NCBI GenBank assembly: GCA_000181795.3
Contig: CM012954.1
Span: 10,080,152 to 10,144,151, forward strand
Length of the DNA stretch: 64,000 nt
Direction of reading: 5' to 3'
Source of the DNA: Trichinella spiralis
Taxonomy: Eukaryota > Nematoda > Enoplea > Trichinellida > Trichinellidae
Positions within the stretch are counted from its first letter, which is position 1; each line of letters opens with the position of its first letter. Position numbers and translations under genes: made by a program. Shown piece by piece: positions 39,351 through 52,963 of this stretch. The notes beneath the pieces were generated by a model. The model did not search any database, had not been told where the DNA came from, and saw only the letters and a program-made list of their open reading frames with translations.

Positions 39351-41568
39351 ATGGCAGAGATAAGTCAGGCATCTAGCCATGTGGATGCGTTCAGTGTGCC
39401 GCGTTGTGTTCCTGACGACAAAAACAGTGATGAGACAACGGAGTCTGAATTGCCACCATATCGATCAGTACCGAAGATCACAGATGAAATGGAAACTCTA
39501 GCCATTACTGAACAAGTGACATGATTCATCGTCATCAGTTAATGTAATAATGATTATTTGTTTTTTATGCATTTTTGAATTTAGATTTTGGATACTGTTA
39601 TCTGTGACAAGTTATCTGCTTTTTGCGAAGAGTCTCTACATTTGCATTCTTGCTCAAGGTCATCGGAACCGCGAAGTTCAGATGCGTTGCAAAGTTATGT
39701 GACCACTTTGCTCAGTGATCATGATAAACATGTATTTGTTCTTTCCGATGCTGGAAAACCAGTTTATACGAGGTAGACTATACATATACATATATGTATA
39801 TATTGTTGTATTTTGTTCAAAAAGTTTACATTGTATAATGTAAACTATTGTAAAATGTAAAATCAATGCATATGAACGTTGTTAAAATTCAGTTAAAAAT
39901 TCTTTCCTCGAAACCGTCGATATTGATAAAGTGTTAAAATGAATGGGATAAAATTACTGTATTATAATTTGATGTTCACGTATAAATAAAGTTTTGTTGA
40001 TGATTATTTTATTTAATTTTCAGGCATGGTAGTGAAGAAGAATTGTCGAGCTTGATGGGCGTCATTCAAGCGCTGGTTTCTTTTGTTTCGAGTCAAAACG
40101 AAGGCGATGAACTGCAGACAATACGAGCCGGCGTGTGGACGTTTGTATTTTCCCACAGGGCCCCGTTGATTTTGTGCCTGGTCAGCAGGCGCAGCGATTC
40201 CGCTGAACAATTGTCGAGGCAGTTGGATTTGGTCCATCGGCAAATTTTGACCGTGCTGACCCAAGTCCAGTTGAGTCGCATATTTGAGGAGCGTAAAAAT
40301 TTCGACCTACGCCGGCTTTTGGCCGGAACCGAACGCACACTTGAACGTCTGATTCTGGTCATGGAAACGGATTTCTCTTTGCTTCTCAACGCTGTGCGTT
40401 GTTATACACTGCCCCATTCGACCAGAGAAACCATCGTCCAAGCGATGTCGTCTTGCTGTTCACAGCCAAAGGTTGGAAGCCGAACGTTGTAATTTTTATA
40501 TTCTCTGCTTTTTATTCATTTTACACACTGCAATTAATGGAAATTTGTTTTTTTTTCATTCTATCTTTAGTGCATTGTATTTGCTGTTTTGTTAGTTCAC
40601 GATCAGTTGGTTGCGTATTCAGGAAAGAAAAAAGCCACACTGTCGCCCAGTGATCTCGCTTTGCTCATCAATCTTGTCGCTTCGAACATTTCGTTCAAAG
40701 ATGCTGAATCTTGGTCTCCGATATGTTTGCCAGCTTATGATGAAAAGTATTTTTTTTTTGCAAATAAATGTGAAAAATATTTATATTAATTCTTTTGGAA
40801 AAAAATTTTTAGTACCTTTCTAAGTGCTCACATTTCATATCTTACGGAAAATAGTCCTGCTTGCTTGTTGCTGCTCACTGCGGAGAAGGATTCTTTTTTT
40901 ACCATGTCCGAAGTTAGGAACAAAATCATCGATGTCAGTATACATAGCGTGCAAGTTTTATTGAAATGAATTGACCGATTTTATTACTTTATTTTGTCAC
41001 TTTTGTAGAAATTTACTCGAACTAAAGCACTGGCCATTTTGAATGAACTGCAACAGGAGAGAAAACGTTTTGAAATCAACGAAGTAACAATTAATATTAA
41101 ATTTTCATTCGACTCAATATCTTTCATTTGTCCATTTGTTCGCTTTATATTTTATTTTAGCTGGGTATTCCTGATTTGATTCACTTTATTTACAAGCATC
41201 GTACCAAATCTCAATTTACTAGCATGTCACTTTCTTTACCTTATCGTGAAGAATATTTTGAAAAGCATCTGTTCAATCGTTACTTGTTAATTCACAACTT
41301 TATGCACAGTGAAAAACACAAGCACAATATATTCTATGTTACTGGAGATTTAGAGAACATTCTTGGCTGGGTAAGAATTTCAAAATCCACCGCAGTCGAT
41401 AATTTACATAAACTTACGTTTTTTAAGGTCACCACTGGTTTTGAAATTTATGCCGTTTTCAATCCTTTGATCACAAAACCAGAAGCTGTAAGCCGTGTTG
41501 AACAATTGATGAAATGGATCAAAAAAGAAGAGAACAATTTATTTCTCATAAATCCGGGTGTTCACTGA
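39351..41568 (+). CDS. sand-1: MON1 (SAND-1) vacuolar fusion protein
   Basis: Eight exons: 39351-39515, 39585-39772, 40024-40471, 40571-40746, 40813-40933, 41009-41083, 41161-41370, 41428-41568, giving 507 residues. The three longin domains read clearly: HVFVLSDAGKPVYTRHGSEE, then QILTVLTQVQLSRIFEERKN with DLRRLLAGTE, ESWSPICLPAYD, GIPDLIHFIYK, and the C-terminal MKWIKKEENNLFLINPGVH. MON1 pairs with CCZ1 as the exchange factor for RAB7 and displaces the RAB5 activator, converting early to late endosomes. The first 80 residues are acidic and not conserved. Start chosen at the first ATG of the exon that begins at 39336. Confidence 0.96.
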
Positions 41569-41741
41569 ACTGGACGTGTTGCTAACATCTCTGAAAACGC
41601 AACACTTGAGCCGTTAAAGTCGGCATCTCACCGCCGATCAATAACCACAGCATTCGTCGTTTTTCAAGCATCATTCAGTGTTGTGAATTTTTAATTTTTC
41701 TTTCTCCATTCTTGCCAATTTTATTCATTTATTGAACTTTC

Positions 41742-41747
41742 AATAAA
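41742..41747 (+). terminator. poly(A) signal of mon1
   Basis: AATAAA 174 nt after the stop codon. Confidence 0.5.
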
Positions 41748-43055
41748 ACATTCAAACCCAATTACTGCCTACATTCTGCACGAATCATTAAAAACTGAAT
41801 TTCTATGTCCAAAAGTTTTTTATAACATCGAAAAAATATTTATCGAAATATTTTATTCAATTTAAATATTTTTTCAATGCTTAAATTCCAATGAATGCAT
41901 CTACAAATGTGAATTACAGTAAAACTTTAACATAGCTTAACTTGATTGTCTCATTTACTGTCAATTCTAAACTTTGCGGCAGTCTTCACTGTTGTGTACG
42001 GTATTGGGTTGTTTTCCAGTTCTCATTGGTACACTTCTGGCACGGCATATTTGAATATATTTGTTCCAAAGTGACAAGAAAGCGTGATTGCTAATTATTG
42101 GAAAGCCTACAGAATATTAAGTACGATAATTTGATGATTAATTTATTATTGTTAATAATTTATGTTTGCGCGGCAGATTGTAGATTTTTTAATGGTCTGT
42201 TAGATCAGCTTGTGATAAATATGTAAAATAAATGCATGTTTGATGGACTGTTTCAGTAATTTTCGTCGTGAATCATAATTTTCATCTAATTGCATGCATC
42301 ATGGTTAAAAATAGATGACTAAATGGAGCATGGATGATTTTGTTGATCCAAGAAGTTTGCAAATGGTGAATGGTTTAGTGATTTGAACAACCGGTTTTAC
42401 AATTTTGTTTATTTCTAGAATACTTTGAAATGTGTACGCGTGTCATTCAGTTTTAATTATTATTCGTTTCTGAGGTTGAACATTCTTACAATTTTTCAGA
42501 AATAGCATTTGATTTATTTATTCAATTTAGACGTATGTTATGTTACATGCAATGTTTGCAGATGAGAACAAAAATATGAAACGTTATACTTGCTTGTAAG
42601 CGTAAAGAGAAGAAAATATCTGATCCCATTGATGAACAGTCTTGCACTTTTGATTTGTTATGAAAATTAATTTTGCATAATGCTTGTTGAGGATACAGTA
42701 AACACGGCAGAGAAAAAAAATTTACAGAAAAGAACAATAATAGAGGTTGCATTAAGAAAAAAACTAATAAATGAACTTGATTGTTTCAAATAAATGTCAT
42801 TTTTTTGTGGGAATGGAATGAATGATGATTATGTATATGTCATTTGATTTGATTAAGTTGGTGAAGATGATGTTTTAATAATATTTGACGCCAATGAAAG
42901 TGTTCAGATATTTCAAGGCCGTGTTGGTTGTATTTTTTCTTTTTTGCAGTCGAATCGAACTGTTCAATTGATGCCTGATTTCAATTTGATCATCATCGCG
43001 ATGTTGTAGCTTTGTTCACGTGGCTGATGTGATCATTTTCACGTGAATTGTTGCG
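41748..43055. other. intergenic, MAPKAPK upstream region
   Basis: AT-rich. An acceptor-like TTTTTTGCAG near 42950 may begin a 5' UTR exon of the kinase. Nothing else recognised. Confidence 0.45.
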
Positions 43056-43214
43056 ATGAAATCTCTGTGTTGTTGCTGCTCGTCGGGCAGGTTTTTTTCT
43101 ATTTCTGATCAAACTTTGTGGCAACAATTTTTCCCACTATTCGTTGCACATTTATTATTATTATTAACGAGCAATTTATTAATTATTATTATTATTGTTT
43201 TTTTTCTCAAGCAC

Positions 43215-45578
<2,364 letters not shown>

Positions 45579-45674
45579 TCTGAACAATTAGCCTGAATTG
45601 GATTGATTGATCGATTGATTAATTGATGATTTTTTTGTATGAGAATAAGAAAGAAAGACAAGAACAAAAAATAC

Positions 45675-45715
45675 AAAAAAGAAGAAGAAGAAGAAGAAAA
45701 AGAAAAAGAAGAAAG
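45675..45715 (+). repeat. purine tract with (GAA)n
   Basis: 41 purines in a row, including six GAA units, in the 3' UTR of the MAPKAPK gene. Confidence 0.85.
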
Positions 45716-45894
45716 CAAATTGCAACAATTCAAACTAATAATAATGCATAATTATAGTTGTTATTATTTATTTAAATGTGTGGCATATTTTTAGGTTGAT
45801 TTGTTTTCAAAAATATTACTGCGTAGGCCATTTTCTACCGTTTAGTATTGTGTGCCTTGAATTTTGAGAAAATAGTCAAAAATTTATTTAAATA

Positions 45895-45900
45895 AATAAA
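45895..45900 (+). terminator. poly(A) signal of MAPKAPK
   Basis: Overlapping AATAAA hexamers (45891-45900), 135 nt before the ligase IV start codon. Confidence 0.5.
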
Positions 45901-46034
45901 AGTTACAATTTCCGTCCTACTAATCTACGAATCCAGTTGATCATCATTCAACAACAGTGTTGATTATTTGAATTGTTTGTTTGTTTGTTTGTTTGTTTTT
46001 AAAAATTATAATATTTTTTTTGCTGAACAGAAAA

Positions 46035-49000
46035 ATGGAACAATCGTGTTGTAGTATAGAATCGGAGATTCCGTTTCGGGATTTGTGTTCAATTTTTCAA
46101 GCTTGTGCTTCGACAAGAAATCAAGCCGAGAAGCGTCGGATATTGGGGAAATTTTTCCACTGTTGGCGTGAACGATTCAAAAGAAAATACGAACATTCCA
46201 TCGCCAACAGTAACAGTTCGGTGGAATCATTTTTTCCCATACTCAGACTTTTGGTGCCGAAATTGGACAACGCCCGCGGACCGATCGGTCTGAAAGAGGT
46301 CTGGTGGAAGGAACATTGATGTAAAATTTGCATACCGATAAATTAAATTTCAAAATTTCAGAACATGCTCGCCAAAAAATTCATCCAAATTATGGCAATT
46401 GACAAAAATTCTCCGGATGCGAAAGCTCTGCTCGGCTTCCATTTGCCAGCGACGAAATGGAAAATGTCGTCGACTACGACCGGCAAGTCGGATGTGGATT
46501 TTGCCGCTTTGATAAGTTCAATGTTGAAATCCAGAGTTCTTGCGAATGTGGACGAAGAAATTTCATTGTTCGACATCAATCGTTGCTTGGACCATCTAGC
46601 ATCAGCTCATGCTAATCGAAGCAGAGGTAATGGAAGTTGTATTTTTTTTCCTGCTTAATCTTGGATTTTTATTCGATTTGACAGATCAAGTGGAAAAACA
46701 AATCGATTGGTGTTGTAGAAATTTGAATTCAGAACAATTCAAATGGTTCGTGCGTATCGTGTTGAAAGATGTTCGAGTGAGGGGATATTGTGAAATTTGA
46801 AAAACAAAATATATGTATATAATTTAACAATAATATTCGTTTTGCTTAAATCTTTTTCGATCGGTTTGTCGTCGAATTCAATACTGAAATTGTACCATCC
46901 GGATGCTGTTCGCCTGTACGACGTTACCGTATCTTTGGAAACGGTTTGCACCCGGTTGAAGCTTTGGGAAAGCAGTTCAGTGGACGATGATGGATATTGT
47001 TGTTCAGTGGAATTGTTCAAAGCGTACAGGCCGATGTTAGCGACGTTGATATTTCCCGGCAATAGAATATGCCAAATATTTTCCGGATCGAAATTTTACG
47101 TGGAAACTAAATTCGACGGCGAACGGGTCCAATTGCACAAAGACGAAAACAACAATTACAAATACTTTTCACGCAAGTAATTTTTTTGCGCGTGGCCAGT
47201 TTGTATATTTAAATTTGAATTTGTTTAATATTTAAAAATGATTTTCAGCGGAATTGATTTCACCTCTTCGTACGGTTCTACGCCGTTTGTGGGAAATTTG
47301 ACCCAATTTATTCACGGCGCGTTTGAAAATCACGTGCGCAATTGTATTCTTGACGGTGAAATGATCGCCTGGGATCGAACGGCCAAACGTTTCGGTAATC
47401 TATAGAGTATTTTTTGTTTTTAATTTTTTTGATATTTTTCATAATTCATAATAGTTGGCAAAGGTGAACACGTCGACGTGAAGGGATTGAAATTCGACTC
47501 GCCTCTCAACCCCTGCTACATGGTTTTCGACTGTCTGCTGTTGAACGATCGTCCACTGGCCGGCCTGCCACTCAGTGAACGATTGAAACAGTTGCGTTCG
47601 GCCGTACGTGACATGCCCGAACGTATGCAAATTGTCGACCAGCAGCTCGTCGATTCCGCGTACGTTCGCTTCGGATATGCAAATTTATATTTTGCTTTTC
47701 AATTTTATTTTCATCAGTGATCAAGTGATCGAGTTGTTGAACGAAACGGTCGGCAGAGGTGAAGAAGGTATCATGGTGAAAGATCCGGCGTCACTTTACA
47801 AGTACAATTTACAATTGTTTTTTTTTCACTAATCACGCACGCACACACTTCCAGGCCAAACGCGAGAAATTCATCTGCGGGATGGTTTAAAATTAAAGTA
47901 ATATATTTTAATTATTAATTTGTTCAATGAATTTATTAATTGGAGTGTTTTTTTTTGTTAGCCAGATTATATCAACGGTCTTGTCGATGATTTGGACGTT
48001 TTGATTGTTGGTGGCTATTTTGGCACTGGTCGACGGTCGAATTTGTTATCCCATTTCATGATTGCACTGATGGAAAATTATGATAAGAAAATAATTGAAA
48101 CTGTTGACGGTAATGTGAAATGGAATTTGATGAATTAATTAATTAATTAGTTGACGAGCAGGAATTTCAATTTGTCGTTTCTACTACTTTTGCAGATTGC
48201 GATTTTTCCACGCCCCGCTTTGTCGCACTGGGACGAGTGGGCAGCGGCTATTCGTTGAAAGAATTGTACGATTTCAACGCTAAACTTGTCCAATTGCGTT
48301 TGAAGCGTGGCCAGCCGCCGCCTTGGCTAAAACTTGGCGTTGAAAAGCCTGAAGTTTACATCCATCCTGAACAATCGACAATCGTACAAGTACAAAACAA
48401 AAAAAAAAGAGAACAACAACAATATCATAAATTTAAATATTTTTGTGAAAATTTAATAATGCTTCTATTTTTCTCGCAGGTGAAAGCTGCACAAATTGTA
48501 ACCAGTGGCCAATTTCCGTTGGGCTTCACGTTACGTTTTCCAAGAGTGCAAGCAATTCGCCACGACAAAACGTGGCGTGATTGCATGACTGTGGAACAAT
48601 TTTTGAATTTCAAAGATGTAAACTGCTTGTCTGTATGTTTTTTTTCGGTTTCATTTATGCTTTTTTTGTTTGTGCATTCAGTTGTCAGCCGACTGCACGT
48701 CGAAACGTTTGGCCGAAATGAAAAATGATAATGATGATCAAATTATGAATTTGAAAACTGTTTCCAAAAAGCCCAAACGCAAAGCGATCGTCGCAGCCGA
48801 TCGACGTTGTCGTGTTGAGGCGATGAAAAATTTGGACCAGTCGAAACGGATGCGTAAATTGAAACCCATTTCCGACATATTCCAAGGGCGTGAATTGTGC
48901 ATTTTGAACGGCAATGACACTTTCACCAAAGAAAATTTGGAAGGCAAAGTTGTCGAACTCGGCGGTACAGTAGTCCAACATCCTGGTAAATTTTTATTTC

Positions 49001-50308
49001 ACACGATTTATATTTATTTATTCAATATATTCAACGTTGTTTGTTTGTTTGTTTTTGGTGCCAACACATTTTGCATAGTTGCCGGTCGTCAGACGGTGAA
49101 AGTGAAATCTGTAGTGCGTGCTTCCACTGTGGATGTTCTGAAATTGAGTTGGCTTATTCGATGTATCCAAACGAATTCTTTCATACAATGGTAAATCAAT
49201 TTTGAAAGTACAAATCTGTTTATTTATTTATTTATTTACATATATTCAGGACCCCGAAAGATATGTTACTTACGACGGCTACAATGAAACGACATTTCAA
49301 ACGAAACTTTGATCAATACGGTGACAGTTATACTGATCCTGTGGATTCGGAAACTCTTCATGATCTACTGACAACAGTACCAGTTGAGGTTGTTGAAAAA
49401 AATTCTGTTCTTTATAAATTAATAACAGAATTTATATTTGAATGATTTTTTAAAATTGTTCTTTGGTTTTTTGCTGCTTTTAGAAAACCGACGTTGACGA
49501 TTCGAAAAGTCAAAAATTTTTATCAACAATATCATACAAATATGGAATATTTTTGAACTGCACGTGAGGATGTTTGTGATTGGTTGAATTTAAAAAAATA
49601 TTTTTTTTATTTTTCTTTTTTTGTTCAGCATTTATTTAGATTTATACGATGATTTGCTTTCACCGTTGCGACGGAGAATCGCGTTGAGTGCTTTGGATCG
49701 ATACGAGCTTCTTCTTTACGAATTCAGGGCCAACATTGTCGACACGCTTACAGATTCACTTACTCACGTCATTGTTCATTCTGAGTAAGTTGTTCCGTCC
49801 CTTTGTGATGATGATTCGATTATTTCCATTAATTTATTATATATTCAAAATTGTTTTTTTTATGATAATTAGACACTGTGTTCGGCATTTGTTGACTTTG
49901 TTCAATTACAACGACTGATTTTATTATTCAGTCAGTCATCAATCAAATTGGTGTTATTTTTTAATACATATATATATTCATATTTGTTCAGTCGAAAGTT
50001 GAAATTTTATTGTTGATTGATCGAATTAATTCACATATAATGATAATCATTTTATTTATTTCAGTGATTTGAGTCGATTGGATGATTTGTTGCGTTTCAA
50101 ATCGGATTTCAATGCCAACTTTCACATTGTTACCGAAAGTTGGGTAACGCATTGCATTGGAGAATTTGCAATTGTTGACGAAAGCTTACACTCAGTTCGC
50201 ACTTCGGGCGAATCTCATCCCGCTATTATTGACGAAGAAGAAGTTGAAGAAGGTGATGATGTAATCAATGAAAATCCATCATCATCCGTTATTGTCAGTT
50301 GCAGTTGA
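46035..50308 (+). CDS. lig-4: DNA ligase IV
   Basis: Seventeen exons: 46035-46298, 46362-46626, 46685-46776, 46860-47176, 47249-47394, 47455-47659, 47718-47801, 47855-47897, 47962-48109, 48196-48389, 48480-48632, 48682-48985, 49079-49190 (or from 49058), 49250-49388, 49484-49563, 49629-49784, 50065-50308; 981 or 988 residues. The nucleotidyltransferase motifs are all present: ETKFDGER with the adenylated Lys (about residue 290), CILDGEMIAW, EEGIMVK and WFKIKPDY (on a 43-nt exon). The OB part has RVGSGYSLKELYD, and two C-terminal BRCT repeats follow (GRELCILNG ... GGTVVQHPG; ESWVTHCIGE at the end). It seals double-strand breaks in nuclear end joining, with XRCC4 held between the BRCTs. Two introns appear to lack AG acceptors (see findings). 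No frameshift or stop is seen in any exon. Confidence 0.95.
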
Positions 50309-50455
50309 AAAATGTAAGATATTTCCTTCGGGTTGTTTTAAATTATAAAATGAAATATATCAATCGTGAAATAATAATTATTAACACTACTCACATGTTG
50401 TTTTGCATGTTTGCATGAATTTCAACTCTTTTCCTCTGTTTCTGTATACTGATGA

Positions 50456-50461
50456 AATAAA
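50456..50461 (+). terminator. poly(A) signal of lig-4
   Basis: AATAAA 147 nt after the stop codon. Confidence 0.45.
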
Positions 50462-51041
50462 TAATCTCAGAGATCAGTTCAGTTCGGTTCGGTTGGTTTT
50501 GCCGTTGATATTCCTCATCTTAGCTTATATGCTTCTTTCGCGTTTCGTAGCTTGATATATAATACTGATAACAATCCAGTTAGAAACGTTGCCTCTTTTT
50601 TTTTACTCTTTCACGGGCAATTTCAGCACAGAAGAAGAAGACGAAGAACAGAAATTATGAGCGATTATTATCGATTTGCGGAATTTCAAATTAGCATCAA
50701 GCATTCATCCATTTGAAGCAAGATATTAAGGGAACAAACAGTACAAGCAGCATTTATCAATTTCTTCTATAAATAAGGCTCGGCAGAAGCATCACAAGTA
50801 AAAGAAAAAAAATAATAATAAAAGAAGAACAGAGAAAAAAACAAGCGCAAACTTATGCAAAGCAGGTACGTATAACGTGTCACATATACATACATATTAT
50901 ATACATATATAATTTGACTAGATAGTATTGTAATATATAGTAGAAGTCAAAAAAGGCGGATGGCAAGATGTGAAGGAAGAAGAAGAAGAATAGAGAAAAA
51001 AAGAATAATTAATGAATGTGCCTATAGAAGCAGAGAGATTT
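50462..51041. other. intergenic between convergent lig-4 and SMS genes
   Basis: AT- and purine-rich (AAGAAGAAG and AATAATAA runs at 50628-50840 and 50975-51005). Probably 3' UTR and flank of both genes. No exon seen. Confidence 0.5.
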
Positions 51042-51738
51042 TCACCGCAAACGACTGCCACCTAACGAGGCACTTTTGAAGCATCTCGGCCACGACAGTG
51101 GCCATTCGAACTGCCTTGGCACCGACGGCGCCACGTTGCATTCCATATAACGAAACAACGAAAACCAACACTCTCTCGACATCAGGTTGGTCACGGAATA
51201 TTCCTATTATTATTATTATTATAAAAAAAGGAGAAATTTTTAGCATAAAAATATGATGAAAAGGACAACAAATGCAATTCACCTTCAATACTGCATTGTT
51301 CGCCAACGTGTGATACAACCAAAACAGTCGAGTAGTGACGAAATAAGCGATGACAACGTCAATGCTGTAATGACCACGGGATAACAGGATGCAAAGAATA
51401 CCGCTGGCGCTGACTAACCAAGTCAACAGATGCAAATGCCAGAATCTTCTTGGAGAATCTAAATCAGTGAATGAATGAATGAAATGGATTTTTTTTGCAT
51501 TTGGAAAAATTTGGAAACCAAATTATCATCTATCAATAATCATCGATTTACATTCTTTGACAACTAAGTATGTCATCACCAAGATTAACGTGTGGCCGCT
51601 GAAAATGTAATCGCCGCAAAAAGTATGCTTGCCAAAAATGTTCAAACCGGCTCCACTGAACAGTCGCAATGCTCGGAGAAGAACATCACCGAAAGTTGTA
51701 TTGTTCGACTGAAAATATATGATATGGTATGATAATTG

Positions 51739-51779
<41 letters not shown>

Positions 51780-52706
51780 ACTTTTGGTGAGCAGAAGTAA
51801 GTCGGATCGGCAACTGGTACTTGAGTTACCAGCATGCACACGCAACGCCCCAAATACAGCAAGGACAGCATCAGGAAAACCCGTCGTAACAATATCCACC
51901 TGGATGAATTTGGTAATAATTTTTTGTTTGTTCATATGAAAAATGCAAAATCACAACAAACAAACCTGTGTCGGTGCAGCAAGCATACGATGAACATGAT
52001 GCCGCTGCTGATCATGATTAAGTATTCGGATGCCGCTAGGGCGTTTGGAAAATGAGGAACCAAGGTGAAAAACAAATCCGGAAGTGGCGGTGTTTCAGGA
52101 ACCCGCTCGTGAATCCACGCCAGTACAACATCATTAGTCATGGCGGCAATGAACAGCAAAAACACCGAAAGCTAAACAAATAAAAAATGGAAGAATATTA
52201 TTTTTTGAAATTAAAATTGTAGATGTTGTGTAAATTGAAAAGTTCACTGGTAAGCAAACAAACACACGAGCCGAGCTTATCATCATCAAATTGACAACGT
52301 GTGTTCATCATCTCTATCTATCTTTCCCCGCACTGGTGCAACGCTTATATTGACAATTCTACACCTACAGGCTAAGTAAACAAAAAATGTGTAAACCAAA
52401 CCTTCCGTTGATATTATTCTTATTGACTGATCTATATGAACACATTAATTGACTGCCTTTGTGAATAAATGCAATTGAAAATACATAATAAAGCACGTGG
52501 AAGAGCATAAAATTAAAAAGAAACATACAATTACTGCTTACCAGAAGCTTTTTCGGTTCCTTGGGGAATTTTTTAATCGAAGACGACGACGTCTCGCCAG
52601 TATCACAAAGTTCAATGAGTACAGTCTCTTCACCGCGATCCGATTCCACACAATGTCCGTTCAATTTCACCCGGTCGGCCATGATCTGCTGGTCTTCAGT
52701 AGCCAT
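51042..52706 (-). CDS. sms-1: sphingomyelin synthase (ceramide cholinephosphotransferase)
   Basis: Six exons right to left: 52706-52542, 52171-51966, 51899-51782, 51708-51552, 51458-51283, 51203-51042, giving 327 residues. It has no SAM domain, so it is nearer SMS2 in layout. Six membrane segments are expected, starting SVFLLFIAAMTND. The catalytic signatures are CGDYIFSGHT (D3, His) and GHYSIDVVIAYF (D4, His and Asp), followed by TTRLFWLYHTLAN. The enzyme moves phosphocholine from phosphatidylcholine to ceramide in the Golgi or plasma membrane. The tail NLMSRECWFSLFRYME and the following Pro-rich end match SMS1/2 more than the SMSr (ethanolamine) type. The start at 52706 is the first ATG in frame. 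A probable 5' UTR exon is at 52883-52963. Confidence 0.95.
51742..51776. repeat. (TA)n microsatellite in SMS intron 3
   Basis: 35 nt of alternating TA immediately inside the 5' end of the short intron between SMS exons 3 and 4 (51709-51781). Confidence 0.95.
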
Positions 52707-52882
52707 GCACCAGAGCAATGGGAAAACAAACACTCTCCACAGTAAACAACAACAACGACGACTCTTATACTGTTTGTAACTCTGTAAACAAAAAACAAAC
52801 AAACAAACAAACTAGAGCTGTTTTTCCTTTGAATTATTTCAATGCTTTGAAAAACAACAACTAACCAAGTCAATCACAACAC

Positions 52883-52963
52883 CTGCTGCTGTTGCTGCTG
52901 TTGCTGTTGCACGAAAGCTTTGACGGCGGCGGCGTCGGGGATTCACTTCGGCTAATGCTAAAT
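52883..52963 (-). other. probable 5' UTR exon of SMS with CAG/CAA run
   Basis: Bounded by an acceptor TTTTCACAG and a donor CAG|GTGTTG on the minus strand. It contains a run of nine CAA/CAG triplets. Joined to the acceptor at about 52783, the run is in frame with SMS (poly-Gln), but no ATG lies in that frame after an upstream TGA, so it is read here as untranslated. Confidence 0.5.
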
